Assembly: GCA_900551675.1 (NCBI GenBank)
Contig: URXH01000009.1
Span: 1 to 31,790 of the forward strand
DNA length: 31,790 bases
DNA from: an uncultured bacterium
Lineage (GTDB): Bacteria; Cyanobacteriota; Vampirovibrionia; Gastranaerophilales; Gastranaerophilaceae
Direction of reading: 5' to 3'
Below are positions 16,033 through 23,457 of this stretch, one piece after another (the first letter of the stretch is position 1; every line of letters starts with the position of its first letter). The translations under genes and the position numbers were made by a program. The notes under the pieces are model-generated. The model did not search any database. It was not told where the DNA came from and saw nothing but the letters and a program-made list of their open reading frames with translations.

Positions 16033-16098
16033 AGTATAAAAAAGTAAATTTTTTTTAACAAACAGGCAAAAAATATTTTGACGTAATTTATAGAGAGT

Positions 16099-16599
16099 AT
16101 GGTAGATATAAATATTTCAACAAATACGACAATACCGGTTATGCCTGCTGCAAAAGGTAAAACTTCTGACGGCAGAATTATATATGAAACAAAAGACACT
16201 GTAACGGGTAAAGTAACTAAATTTTCAATTCCGGAAGAAAATCAGGACAAATTTGAAAAAGTAGTTCAGGAAGTTCAGAAAAAATACGGGAAATATAACA
16301 CAAACCCCGAAAAAAAATTCGCACATGATGCACATCTGGCAACGCTCGGCGGGGCCATTGCAGGCGGAGCTTTAACAGCTTCACTTATAAAAACAAAATC
16401 AAAAACAGGCAGATTTTTTAAAACTATCGGCGGTGCGTTAGGCGGTGTGGCCGCTGCAGGCATTGCTCTGGCAGGTGCTATATTATATCCGATGTTAAAA
16501 TATACTAAAGAATTAAAAAATTTAGGATATAAACCGTTGGATGAATCAGCAGCTGAAATTAAACCTGAAATAAAAGAACCTGAAACAGAAAAACAATAA
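16099..16599 (+). CDS. Glycine-zipper membrane-associated protein
   Basis: A 166-residue protein. The N-terminal 80 residues are hydrophilic (KGKTSDGRIIYETKDTVTGK). Two Gly/Ala-rich hydrophobic segments follow, about 79-93 (ATLGGAIAGGALTASLI) and about 106-132 (TIGGALGGVAAAGIALAGAI), separated by a basic KTKSKTGRFFK turn: a glycine-zipper hairpin. The tail is acidic. Such hairpins occur in small membrane proteins, bacteriocin-like peptides and lipoprotein-like envelope proteins; the role is not evident. It ends 38 bp before the spoIID-like gene. Confidence 0.65.
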   Translation: MVDINISTNTTIPVMPAAKGKTSDGRIIYETKDTVTGKVTKFSIPEENQDKFEKVVQEVQKKYGKYNTNPEKKFAHDAHLATLGGAIAGGALTASLIKTKSKTGRFFKTIGGALGGVAAAGIALAGAILYPMLKYTKELKNLGYKPLDESAAEIKPEIKEPETEKQ

Positions 16600-16602
16600 T
16601 GC

Positions 16603-16631
16603 TTACCTTTTTTGCAGGTTTGTCATATAAT
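16603..16631 (+). promoter_or_regulatory. Promoter of spoIID-murJ unit (leaderless)
   Basis: TTACCT (16603-16608), a 17-nt spacer and a perfect TATAAT (16626-16631) are followed by 6 nt and the ATG at 16638. The predicted start of transcription is the A of ATG. There is no Shine-Dalgarno. Confidence 0.65.
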
Positions 16632-16637
16632 AATTGT

Positions 16638-18377
16638 ATGAAAAAATTATTGTCTTCAATTTCAATTTTGAGCTTTATATTGCTTTGTACACCGTCTCAG
16701 GCGCAGATTGTCCCCCAGATTCCGCAGTCAACTCTTGAGGCTGCACGCGAAGCATCCGTTACCGGAGATAATGTTCCTTCATCAGAGGTTATCAGAGTCG
16801 GCATAGGAACACAAAATTTCGGCACTTACCAGTACAAAGAAATAACGATCTTCGGCACAGGCGATACACAGATTTACGATAACAGAATACTTATAGGCAA
16901 TTATGCGCCTGATAAAGAAATAAAAATTTCTTATACAAACGGGAAATTTAATATTTATACGGAAGGTAATATGTTCCCTGACAGAGTTGACGGACCTGTT
17001 GAAATAACAAGTAATTTCGGACTGTTAGGTGTTTCAGGATTAAAAAGGGCAGGCAAGCAGGCTCTTTATCACGGGGCATTTGAACTTACACCCAACAGCA
17101 ACGGAACATTCAATCTTGTTAATATGATAGAGGTTGAAGATTATCTGAAAGGCGTTGTCCCGAACGAAATGCCGGTGCATTTCGGGCTTGAAGCCCTCAA
17201 AGCGCAGAGTGTTGCCGCAAGGAATTACGCTCTTTCTCCGCGTATTAAATCATCACCGAATTACGATCTTGTAGACAGTGTCGCAAGTCAGGTTTACTTT
17301 GGCGCAAATACCGAAAAACCGCTTTCCAATCAAGCAGTTGAAGAAACTGAAGGAATTGTTGCAATATATGACTGGGATTTAATTCTTGCCCAGTACTCAT
17401 CAACCGCAGGAGGATATACGGAAAGTTTTTCAAACGCATTTTCAGACCCTAAGACAAAAGAATTTCCGTCTGATGACAAACCTTATCTGCATGCGCGTCC
17501 CGATATAATAGGACAGGCACCGTTGAATAAGGAAGAAGATGCACAAAACTACTACAAATCCAAACCTGATGCGTACGATATCCGCTCACCTTATTTCAGA
17601 TGGGAACGGGAATGGACAGCAGACGAGCTTAAAAATGCGCTTGAAACTACACTTGTTTCACAATCCGCAACGGGATTTGTGCATCCTGCGTTCAAAAAAG
17701 GCGACAAACTTGATGACCTTTTAGAATTAAACGTTGTAAAACGCGGAGATTCTGGCAAAATAATCGAAATGGAAATTATAACCCGCTCACAAAAATACAA
17801 AATCTTTAAGGAACTGGTTGTAAGACGTCTTTTAACTAAAGACGGCAAGGCTCTGCCGAGCGCAAATGTAGTATTTGACAATATTCAAGATGAATACGGA
17901 AACCTTATAACGATTCATGCTTACGGCGGGGGCTTCGGGCACGGAGTCGGTATGAGCCAGTACGGCGCAGGTTTTATGGGTTCTGAAATGCATATTCCTT
18001 ATGACAAAATTCTCCAGCACTATTATACAGGGATAACTCTTTCTACAAAACCTGTTATTGTCTCAACAGATAACGGACAGCAAAGCATAACGCAGCATTT
18101 TTATGCAAAAGATAAAAAAGCAAAACTCATCATTGACAACAAATTCGGGGTAAATAATTTAACAGTAGAGATTAACGGAACCAAACAAAATTATGAATTA
18201 CCCAAAGAAATGCTTGGTTTCAAAAGGTATTCGGAAATTGATATTTCCAAATACATAAAAAAAGGTCGTAATACAATTACATTTACATCTCCGGAATTTT
18301 TCGAAAGTTCGGCAAGGAAGGGTGTAAGATTATACGTAGAACTGGTAGAAAAAAATGACAACGGATACAGCTGGTAA
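16638..18377 (+). CDS. SpoIID/LytB-domain protein (peptidoglycan lytic transglycosylase-like)
   Basis: A 579-residue exported protein with a signal peptide (about 1-22, cleaved after SQA). The SpoIID domain includes YLKGVVPNEMPVHFGLEALK with the catalytic-type E177, AQSVAARNYALS, and the C-terminal GGGFGHGVGMSQYGAGFMG. SpoIID enzymes cleave denuded glycan strands; in non-sporulating cyanobacterial relatives such proteins occur in general wall remodelling. A C-terminal beta-rich region (about 480-579) follows. I chose the ATG at 16638 over an earlier one at 16599 because of the signal peptide and the -10 exactly 6 nt upstream. The gene overlaps murJ by 23 nt, so the two are coupled. Confidence 0.88.
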   Translation: MKKLLSSISILSFILLCTPSQAQIVPQIPQSTLEAAREASVTGDNVPSSEVIRVGIGTQNFGTYQYKEITIFGTGDTQIYDNRILIGNYAPDKEIKISYTNGKFNIYTEGNMFPDRVDGPVEITSNFGLLGVSGLKRAGKQALYHGAFELTPNSNGTFNLVNMIEVEDYLKGVVPNEMPVHFGLEALKAQSVAARNYALSPRIKSSPNYDLVDSVASQVYFGANTEKPLSNQAVEETEGIVAIYDWDLILAQYSSTAGGYTESFSNAFSDPKTKEFPSDDKPYLHARPDIIGQAPLNKEEDAQNYYKSKPDAYDIRSPYFRWEREWTADELKNALETTLVSQSATGFVHPAFKKGDKLDDLLELNVVKRGDSGKIIEMEIITRSQKYKIFKELVVRRLLTKDGKALPSANVVFDNIQDEYGNLITIHAYGGGFGHGVGMSQYGAGFMGSEMHIPYDKILQHYYTGITLSTKPVIVSTDNGQQSITQHFYAKDKKAKLIIDNKFGVNNLTVEINGTKQNYELPKEMLGFKRYSEIDISKYIKKGRNTITFTSPEFFESSARKGVRLYVELVEKNDNGYSW

Positions 18378-19965
18378 TAAAAATATTGAAAAAACAACAA
18401 GTGTTTTAAAAGCTGCGTGGATAATCGCTGTAGTTACAATAATAAGCAAACTTATAGGATTTATAAGAGATATTGTTATCGCAAACTATTACGGTGCAAC
18501 TTTAGTTTCGGATGCTTATTACTATGCTTATCAAATTCCGTCTCTTTCTTTAATTTTACTGGGGGGTGTCGGCGGACCTTTTCACAGCGCAACTGTTGCG
18601 GTATTTTCAAAACTTATTCCTAATTTAAGAGAAAAACCTGCAGAAGATGTTAACAAATTATATTCAACATTTATGACAGCTACCACAATATTTTTCCTTA
18701 TACTTTCTGTCATAATGTTTGTATTTCCGCGCCAGATAATGGGACTGATTATTTCAAACGGTTCCTCAGATATGATTAGTCTTGCGGCTGAACATTTAAA
18801 AATTATGACCCCGCTTTTGATTATCGGTGGAATTGTCGGAATTTACTACGGCATATTGATTATATATAAACAGTTTATGCTCCCGAATTTGTCGCCTATT
18901 ATAATGAGTGCGGCAATTATAGGTGTAGTAACGGCTGTACCCGATGACAGCAAAGGATACGCTCTTGCGTGGGCAACAACAATAGGTGCTATATTACAGC
19001 TTGTTATACAGTATCCGAATGTGAGAAAACTCGGGTTTAAGTGGAGGCCTGATTTTCATTTTACAAATAATCCGAATTTCAAAGAAATAACCGAACTTTT
19101 ATTCCCTGCTGTTTTGAGTTCAACTGTCGGACAAATCCATATTTATGTAGACATGTTTTTTACATCATCAATTTCAGAAGGTGCGTGGACTGCAATCGGT
19201 TATGCAAACAGAGTTTTTCAATTTCCTGTGGGGATTCTTGTTACAGCGTTTCTCGTTCCATTATTCCCGATCTTTTCAAGGCTTGTCGCGGAAAAAGATT
19301 TAGAGGGGATTAAAACATATTTCAATAAAGGTGTTGGTGTGCTGTTTTTTGCAGCAATTCCGATTATTATAGGAATATTGACTGTCGGAACAGATGCTGT
19401 CAGACTGGTTTTTGAGCGCGGAGCATTTGACGAAAATGCAACATTTATGGTAACCGAAGCACTATGGTTTTTGTCTGTTTCAATTCTGCCTTATGTTTTC
19501 AGAGATTCTATAACACGAGTTTATTACTCTTTCAATGATTCTAAAACCCCATTTGTTGTAGCTTTTTCCTCGATTGTATTAAAATATCTTCTGAACGTAA
19601 TATTTATAAAACACATGGGAATGGGTATAGGCGGAATTACTCTGTCAACATCACTTGTAACTCTGTTCAATGCCTGTGTTTTAGGAGCTTTGATTTATAA
19701 AAAGGTAAGAATGGATTACAAATCTCTGTTTACAAACCTTTTAAAAATGTGTATTGCAGGGATTATAACAATTGCGGTATGTTTCGGCACTGCTGTGTGC
19801 TTTGACAAATTCATAGAACTGCCGAAGATGTTATTTGAAATAACCAAAATAACATCAGTAGGCATAATTTGTGTTGTAATTTACACAGGACTGAATCTTC
19901 TATTAAAAATGGAATACGCTGAAGAATTAAGCTCAAGATTGATTAATAAAATAAAAAATAAATAA
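18355..19965 (+). CDS. murJ: Lipid II flippase MurJ
   Basis: MurJ flips lipid II across the cytoplasmic membrane for peptidoglycan synthesis. The 536-residue protein has about 14 hydrophobic segments and MviN/MurJ hallmarks: KAAWIIAVVTIISKLIGFIR then DIVIANYYGATLVSDAYYYA, GGVGGPFHSATVAVFSKL, GYANRVFQFPVGILVTA and RDSITRVYYSFNDSKTPF. The start lies inside the end of the SpoIID-like gene, with GGTAGAAAAA as a weak ribosome site. It is followed by a palindromic repeat and tsaC. Confidence 0.93.
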   Translation: MTTDTAGNKNIEKTTSVLKAAWIIAVVTIISKLIGFIRDIVIANYYGATLVSDAYYYAYQIPSLSLILLGGVGGPFHSATVAVFSKLIPNLREKPAEDVNKLYSTFMTATTIFFLILSVIMFVFPRQIMGLIISNGSSDMISLAAEHLKIMTPLLIIGGIVGIYYGILIIYKQFMLPNLSPIIMSAAIIGVVTAVPDDSKGYALAWATTIGAILQLVIQYPNVRKLGFKWRPDFHFTNNPNFKEITELLFPAVLSSTVGQIHIYVDMFFTSSISEGAWTAIGYANRVFQFPVGILVTAFLVPLFPIFSRLVAEKDLEGIKTYFNKGVGVLFFAAIPIIIGILTVGTDAVRLVFERGAFDENATFMVTEALWFLSVSILPYVFRDSITRVYYSFNDSKTPFVVAFSSIVLKYLLNVIFIKHMGMGIGGITLSTSLVTLFNACVLGALIYKKVRMDYKSLFTNLLKMCIAGIITIAVCFGTAVCFDKFIELPKMLFEITKITSVGIICVVIYTGLNLLLKMEYAEELSSRLINKIKNK

Positions 19966-19970
19966 TTATT

Positions 19971-20010
19971 CCCTCTCCCCTTGTGGGAGAGGGCCGGGGT
20001 GAGGGGTAAA
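19971..20010. repeat. Palindromic element supplying the tsaC RBS
   Basis: Perfect 9-bp hairpin CCCTCTCCC (19971-19979) and GGGAGAGGG (19985-19993), then CCGGGGTGAGGGGTAAA. The GAGGGG at 20001-20006 is placed as Shine-Dalgarno for the ATG at 20013. The same tail TGAGGGGTAAA precedes proA. Confidence 0.8.
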
Positions 20011-20012
20011 CC

Positions 20013-20600
20013 ATGATTATACAAAACACTGAAAAAATTAAAGAAGTACTTGAAAATGACGGAGTAATAGCTTATGTAACCGATACGGTCTGGGGACTTG
20101 GCTGCCTGCCGTCATCTGAAAAAGCCGTAAAAAAAATTTATGAAATAAAAAAACGCGAGGCGCAAAAACCTTTAATTTTAATGTCAAATGAGACATATAA
20201 TCTTCTTGAATACGTAAAACCAATACCTAAAATCGGCTGCCGTTTGATAAAAAAATATTTTCCGGGTGCCTTAACCCTTGTGGTTGAAAAATCTGACAAA
20301 ACACCATACTATATGACATCAAATATGGAAACAGTCGGGATAAGAGTGCCTGACAACGAGGTTTTCAAAGAAATCTGCGAAATTGCACCGGGTCATGTTC
20401 TTGCAACAACAAGTGCAAACCTTTCCCACCAGCCGTCTGCAAAAACTTATGAACAGGCTCAGGAAAATATGCAAGGACTTGCAGATTTAATAATTCCTGA
20501 TTACGGTCATATATGCAAGGGGCTTGAATCAACTGTATGCGGAGTATTCACAGATGAACTGAAAATTTTCCGTCAGGGCGCAATAACAATTGAAATCTAA
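20013..20600 (+). CDS. tsaC: L-threonylcarbamoyladenylate synthase (TsaC/YrdC/Sua5)
   Basis: TsaC makes threonylcarbamoyl-AMP for the t6A37 tRNA modification. The 195-residue protein has the YrdC fold motifs: GVIAYVTDTVWGLGC (about 17-31), KIYEIKKREAQKPLILM (about 41-57) with the substrate-binding Lys/Arg residues, FPGALTLVVEK, GIRVPDN, LATTSANLSHQPS and a terminal GLESTVCGV...IFRQGAI. It lacks the Sua5 C-terminal domain, so TsaC type. It is third in the series after the spoIID-like gene and murJ, and uses a ribosome site from the repeat element. Confidence 0.92.
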   Translation: MIIQNTEKIKEVLENDGVIAYVTDTVWGLGCLPSSEKAVKKIYEIKKREAQKPLILMSNETYNLLEYVKPIPKIGCRLIKKYFPGALTLVVEKSDKTPYYMTSNMETVGIRVPDNEVFKEICEIAPGHVLATTSANLSHQPSAKTYEQAQENMQGLADLIIPDYGHICKGLESTVCGVFTDELKIFRQGAITIEI

Positions 20601-20615
20601 GTAAAATAACAACAC

Positions 20616-20644
20616 TTGAAAAATTCTGAAAAATGCTTTATAAT
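20616..20644 (+). promoter_or_regulatory. Consensus promoter for small ORF
   Basis: TTGAAA (20616-20621), a 17-nt spacer and TATAAT (20639-20644). It is followed by a leader of about 24 nt with AAGGAG (20663-20668) 6 nt before the ATG at 20675. Confidence 0.8.
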
Positions 20645-20674
20645 TAAAGAAAGGCAAAAATCAAGGAGTTTAAA

Positions 20675-20740
20675 ATGGAAGATATGAAAGAGCTTAAAAG
20701 TGCCCCCCCCCCGCGAAGACCGCTTGGTTCAAGGATTTAA
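20675..20740 (+). CDS. 21-residue ORF with C10 tract
   Basis: A short ORF with an ideal promoter (TTGAAA-17-TATAAT) and an ideal ribosome site (AAGGAG, 6 nt). It encodes MEDMKELKSAPPP and then a basic RRPLGSRI before TAA at 20738. Ten consecutive C (20703-20712) fall in its middle. With one extra C the frame would read on as AKTAWFKDLRLLYSFYNIK, stay open, and join the prepilin at 20806 in frame. It may be a leader peptide, a small protein, or a gene switched by the homopolymer. The low confidence reflects its length. Confidence 0.5.
   Translation: MEDMKELKSAPPPRRPLGSRI
20703..20712. repeat. C10 homopolymer
   Basis: Ten C in an otherwise AT-rich region, inside the small ORF. Homopolymers of this length are prone to slippage in vivo and to sequencing error. 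Confidence 0.9.
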
Positions 20741-20770
20741 GGTTATTATATTCATTCTATAATATTAAAC

Positions 20771-20799
20771 TTTACAAAAAGATAAAAATAGTTTATAAT
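20771..20799 (+). promoter_or_regulatory. Promoter of second prepilin (leaderless)
   Basis: TTTACA (20771-20776), 17-nt spacer, TATAAT (20794-20799), then 6 nt and the ATG at 20806. No Shine-Dalgarno is present. Confidence 0.75.
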
Positions 20800-20805
20800 G
20801 ATGTT

Positions 20806-21453
20806 ATGCATCACATTATAAATCCTCAAAAATTTGCTTTTACCCTTGCAGAGGTTTTGATTACGCTCGGCATTATCGGAGTTGTTGCCGCACTTACAAT
20901 CCCGACACTTATGGCAAATCAGAGAAAAAAAACTATAGAAGTTTCTCTTGCAAAATTTTACAGTACAATGAACCAAGCAATTAAGTTAGCTGAAAATGAT
21001 TACGGAGAACTGACATACTGGGCGCCGGATTATAACTCGGAAAATTTCGGTGAATGGTGGGAAGAATATCTTTCAAAATACGTCAAAAATATTTACAAAA
21101 AAGAAGCACATGACAGATATTACGATGTTGCATTTAATGACGGGAGCGGTTTTAGAGCCTATTTAACAGATGATGGGTTAAGAAGTGCATGGATATTTTT
21201 CTGTCCTAAATTTAACAAATGTGTTGATGATTCCAACGGATGGGAAAAATATAACGGTATAAATGCATTTTTATTTGCGATATGCCCAAACGGGAAGTTT
21301 GTGTCTTCAGGTTACTGCTCAGGAATACCCTCATCCAGAGAAGGTTTAATAAATGGCTGTGCCAATTCGGATCCGCATAGCAGACATGCCTGCACAATGC
21401 TGATACAATATGACGGCTGGAAAATAAGCAAAGATTACCCGCAAAGAATTTAG
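20806..21453 (+). CDS. Type IV prepilin-like protein (second copy)
   Basis: A 215-residue protein with leader MHHIINPQKFA and FTLAEVLITLGIIGVV then AALTIPTLMANQRKK, the prepilin peptidase target and N-terminal helix (Glu+5 present, Ala at -1). The mature domain is rich in aromatics with several Cys (FFCPKFNKC, ICPNGKFVSSGYC) and ends IQYDGWKISKDYPQRI, like the prepilin at 14890. It has its own consensus promoter and appears leaderless. The stop codon overlaps the stop of convergent lipA. Role in pilus, pseudopilus or DNA uptake unknown. Confidence 0.85.
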   Translation: MHHIINPQKFAFTLAEVLITLGIIGVVAALTIPTLMANQRKKTIEVSLAKFYSTMNQAIKLAENDYGELTYWAPDYNSENFGEWWEEYLSKYVKNIYKKEAHDRYYDVAFNDGSGFRAYLTDDGLRSAWIFFCPKFNKCVDDSNGWEKYNGINAFLFAICPNGKFVSSGYCSGIPSSREGLINGCANSDPHSRHACTMLIQYDGWKISKDYPQRI

Positions 21454-22292
21454 ACCAACTCAGATGCACGATAAGAACTTCTGACAAGCGGGCCTATCTG
21501 ATAATGCTTTATGCCTGCTTTTTCAGCTAAAAGTTTCAATTTTTCATATTCATCAGGTGTATAGTATTTTGAAACCTCAAGATGAGCTTTTGAAGGCTGA
21601 ATATACTGACCTATTGTTACAATATCACAGCCTGCGGATTTTAAATCAACAAGAGTTTCTTCTATATCTTCAAAAGTTTCGCCCAACCCTATCATCAAAC
21701 CTGATTTTGTTATAATATTGCTGTTATCTTTCACATATTTTAAGACATCAAGCGAGCAATCGTAATTTCCCTGCGGACGTGCTGTTTTAAATATTTTTCT
21801 TACTGTTTCAATATTGTGATTAAAAACATCAGGATGAGCCTTAATTATTGTATCAAGAGAATTTTTACTCCCCTTAAAATCAGGAGTCAAAATTTCAATT
21901 TTTATATCAGGTGAAATTTTTCTGATTTCATAAATACAATTTACAAAATGCTCTGCCCCGCCGTCAGGTAGATCATCACGCGTAACAGATGTTATCACCG
22001 CATATTTAAGTCCGAGATCTTTAACAGCTTGTGCGATATGTAACGGTTCATTCCCGTCAAGCGGTTCCGGCTTTGAACAGGTAATATTGCAATAACGGCA
22101 GTTACGGGTGCAGTTATTTCCCATAATCAAAAAAGTTGCCGTATTTTTCGTATAACATTCATTTTTATTCGGGCATCGCGCGTTTTCGCAAACGGTATTA
22201 AGACATTTTGTCTTTAAAATTCTACGCACAGTACGAGTTTTATCTGTATCTATAATTGGTCGTTTTAAATAATCAGGTAACCTTTTCTGCAT
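21450..22292 (-). CDS. lipA: Lipoyl synthase
   Basis: LipA inserts two sulfurs into octanoyl groups on lipoyl domains using radical SAM chemistry. The 280-residue protein has the auxiliary cluster ligands C35, C40 and C46 (NTVCENARCPNKNEC), the radical-SAM motif C61-x3-C65-x2-C68 (CTRNCRYCNI), GLKYAVITSVTRDDLPDGGA, GLMIGLGET and the C-terminal RSSY (LVRSSYRASELV) whose Ser binds the auxiliary cluster. Length is normal. The ATG at 22292 has TATGAT 6 nt upstream and no Shine-Dalgarno. It works with the LipM-like protein at 3688 and serves lipoyl enzymes that include Lpd (23458). Confidence 0.95.
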   Translation of the reverse strand: MQKRLPDYLKRPIIDTDKTRTVRRILKTKCLNTVCENARCPNKNECYTKNTATFLIMGNNCTRNCRYCNITCSKPEPLDGNEPLHIAQAVKDLGLKYAVITSVTRDDLPDGGAEHFVNCIYEIRKISPDIKIEILTPDFKGSKNSLDTIIKAHPDVFNHNIETVRKIFKTARPQGNYDCSLDVLKYVKDNSNIITKSGLMIGLGETFEDIEETLVDLKSAGCDIVTIGQYIQPSKAHLEVSKYYTPDEYEKLKLLAEKAGIKHYQIGPLVRSSYRASELV

Positions 22293-22298
22293 ATTATT

Positions 22299-22326
22299 AT
22301 CATAATACCAAAATTTAATATAACAA
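22299..22326 (-). promoter_or_regulatory. lipA promoter (leaderless)
   Basis: Minus-strand TTGTTA (22326-22321), 16-nt spacer, TATGAT (22304-22299), then 6 nt to the ATG at 22292. Confidence 0.5.
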
Positions 22327-22353
22327 ACCTTTATTAAAAATATATTTATTGTC

Positions 22354-22382
22354 TAGACATATTTACCCAAAAAAGTTATTAT
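22354..22382 (+). promoter_or_regulatory. Promoter of two-TM protein gene (leaderless)
   Basis: TAGACA (22354-22359), 17-nt spacer, TATTAT (22377-22382), then 6 nt to the ATG at 22389. It is divergent from the lipA promoter. Confidence 0.65.
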
Positions 22383-22388
22383 ATAAAT

Positions 22389-23027
22389 ATGGACGCCAAA
22401 GAAATTTATAAATTAATTCTAGAAAAATTTTATGATCCATCTTTACAAAATTATATTGATGTAATTGATTTATGCACAAATAATATTAATAAAAATTACA
22501 ACGATGTCAATGCTCATTATGTTAAATCAATGGCTCTTTTTGGAATAGCAACTCTTATTAATAAAGCAGATGAAATATATGCTTATAACCACAATGAAGA
22601 AGTTAAACATTCAAGTAATGGCGAATTAATGAGAAAAATTGAAGATAATTTTAAATTAGCGGATAATGCTGTCGAAGAATTTAATATAGCATATAATATA
22701 GATAATAAAATAATAGAAAAACATCCGTATCTAAAAGTGATTGTAAACTATAAATTAACGGGAGTAAGATATTTATTTTCCAGACCAATACCATCAAAAG
22801 ATATCATGGATTTGATGTTTCAAAATAAAAAATGGTCTTTCATATCTGTTATTGGAATTTTATTCTTTTGCGCAACAATTCTTGCATTCATATTAGCAGG
22901 AGAATTATTTGGTGTAAAAGTTCTTCTAATAGGCATGTCTTTTGTAATAATGTTAATTTTTATTTACCCTGATGAAAACAAAAAAATACTAAATAAATAC
23001 AAAGAATATATTTTAAAACAACAATAA
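22389..23027 (+). CDS. Membrane protein with helical repeat-like N-terminus
   Basis: A 212-residue protein. Residues 1-140 are helical with TPR-like spacing (NDVNAHYVKSMALFGIATLI; DNAVEEFNIAYNID). Two hydrophobic segments at about 149-170 (SFISVIGILFFCATILAFIL) and 175-192 (VKVLLIGMSFVIMLIFIYP) form a membrane hairpin, leaving a short basic tail. The coding sequence is more AT-rich than its neighbours and uses many AAT/ATA codons, which may mean recent acquisition or weak expression. The function is not recognised. Confidence 0.65.
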   Translation: MDAKEIYKLILEKFYDPSLQNYIDVIDLCTNNINKNYNDVNAHYVKSMALFGIATLINKADEIYAYNHNEEVKHSSNGELMRKIEDNFKLADNAVEEFNIAYNIDNKIIEKHPYLKVIVNYKLTGVRYLFSRPIPSKDIMDLMFQNKKWSFISVIGILFFCATILAFILAGELFGVKVLLIGMSFVIMLIFIYPDENKKILNKYKEYILKQQ

Positions 23028-23044
23028 ATATACTTACAAAAATA

Positions 23045-23073
23045 TTGATTTTCATGACTTATAACGTTATAAT
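23045..23073 (+). promoter_or_regulatory. Consensus promoter of small exported protein
   Basis: TTGATT (23045-23050), 17-nt spacer, TATAAT (23068-23073). A leader of about 26 nt containing CAGGAG precedes the ATG at 23106. Confidence 0.7.
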
Positions 23074-23105
23074 ATAATTAAGGAAGTACAATCAGGAGAA
23101 TTTGT

Positions 23106-23351
23106 ATGAAAAATTTGATAACATTATTTTGTTTATTATGCTTTGCAGGATGCGCTTACGCAGAAGTTTACGAAGTTCCGGGTTCACAGGTAACAACAGA
23201 AGAAGAAGTTCAGGTTCAGCCGGATGAAAACGACAAAAAACAAACCGAAACAAAAGTTGAACGCAAAAGAATCTGGCGCCACAGAGACCTCAATCCGACA
23301 AACACATACTGGAATTTCGGCAAAGTTCCTTTCTGGACAGGCACTATTTAG
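23106..23351 (+). CDS. Small exported protein
   Basis: An 81-residue protein with a signal peptide MKNLITLFCLLCFAGCAYA. Cleavage after AYA by signal peptidase I is likeliest; FAGC only loosely fits a lipobox. The mature part is acidic then basic (EEEVQVQPDENDKKQTETKV, ERKRIWRHRDLNPTNTYW) and ends NFGKVPFWTGTI. Strong promoter and CAGGAG ribosome site. Unrecognised; an envelope or secreted role. Confidence 0.65.
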   Translation: MKNLITLFCLLCFAGCAYAEVYEVPGSQVTTEEEVQVQPDENDKKQTETKVERKRIWRHRDLNPTNTYWNFGKVPFWTGTI

Positions 23352-23376
23352 CACGAGGCGACAGAGAGCGGAGTAC

Positions 23377-23408
23377 ATTTGCAAAGTGCTGAATGCACGA
23401 ATGCAAAT
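23377..23408. repeat. Hairpin between small exported protein gene and lpd
   Basis: Nested inverted arms ATTTGCA (23377-23383)/TGCAAAT (23402-23408) and GTGC/GCAC (23386-23389/23395-23398). It lies within about 105 bp of GC-richer, gene-free sequence (23352-23457) that has the look of the dispersed palindromic elements. No T-run follows, so terminator function is doubtful. Confidence 0.5.
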
Positions 23409-23457
23409 TAAGGAGGCTCGTTTAATATCACCGGGTAAGAAGCGCGAGGCAGTTGAA

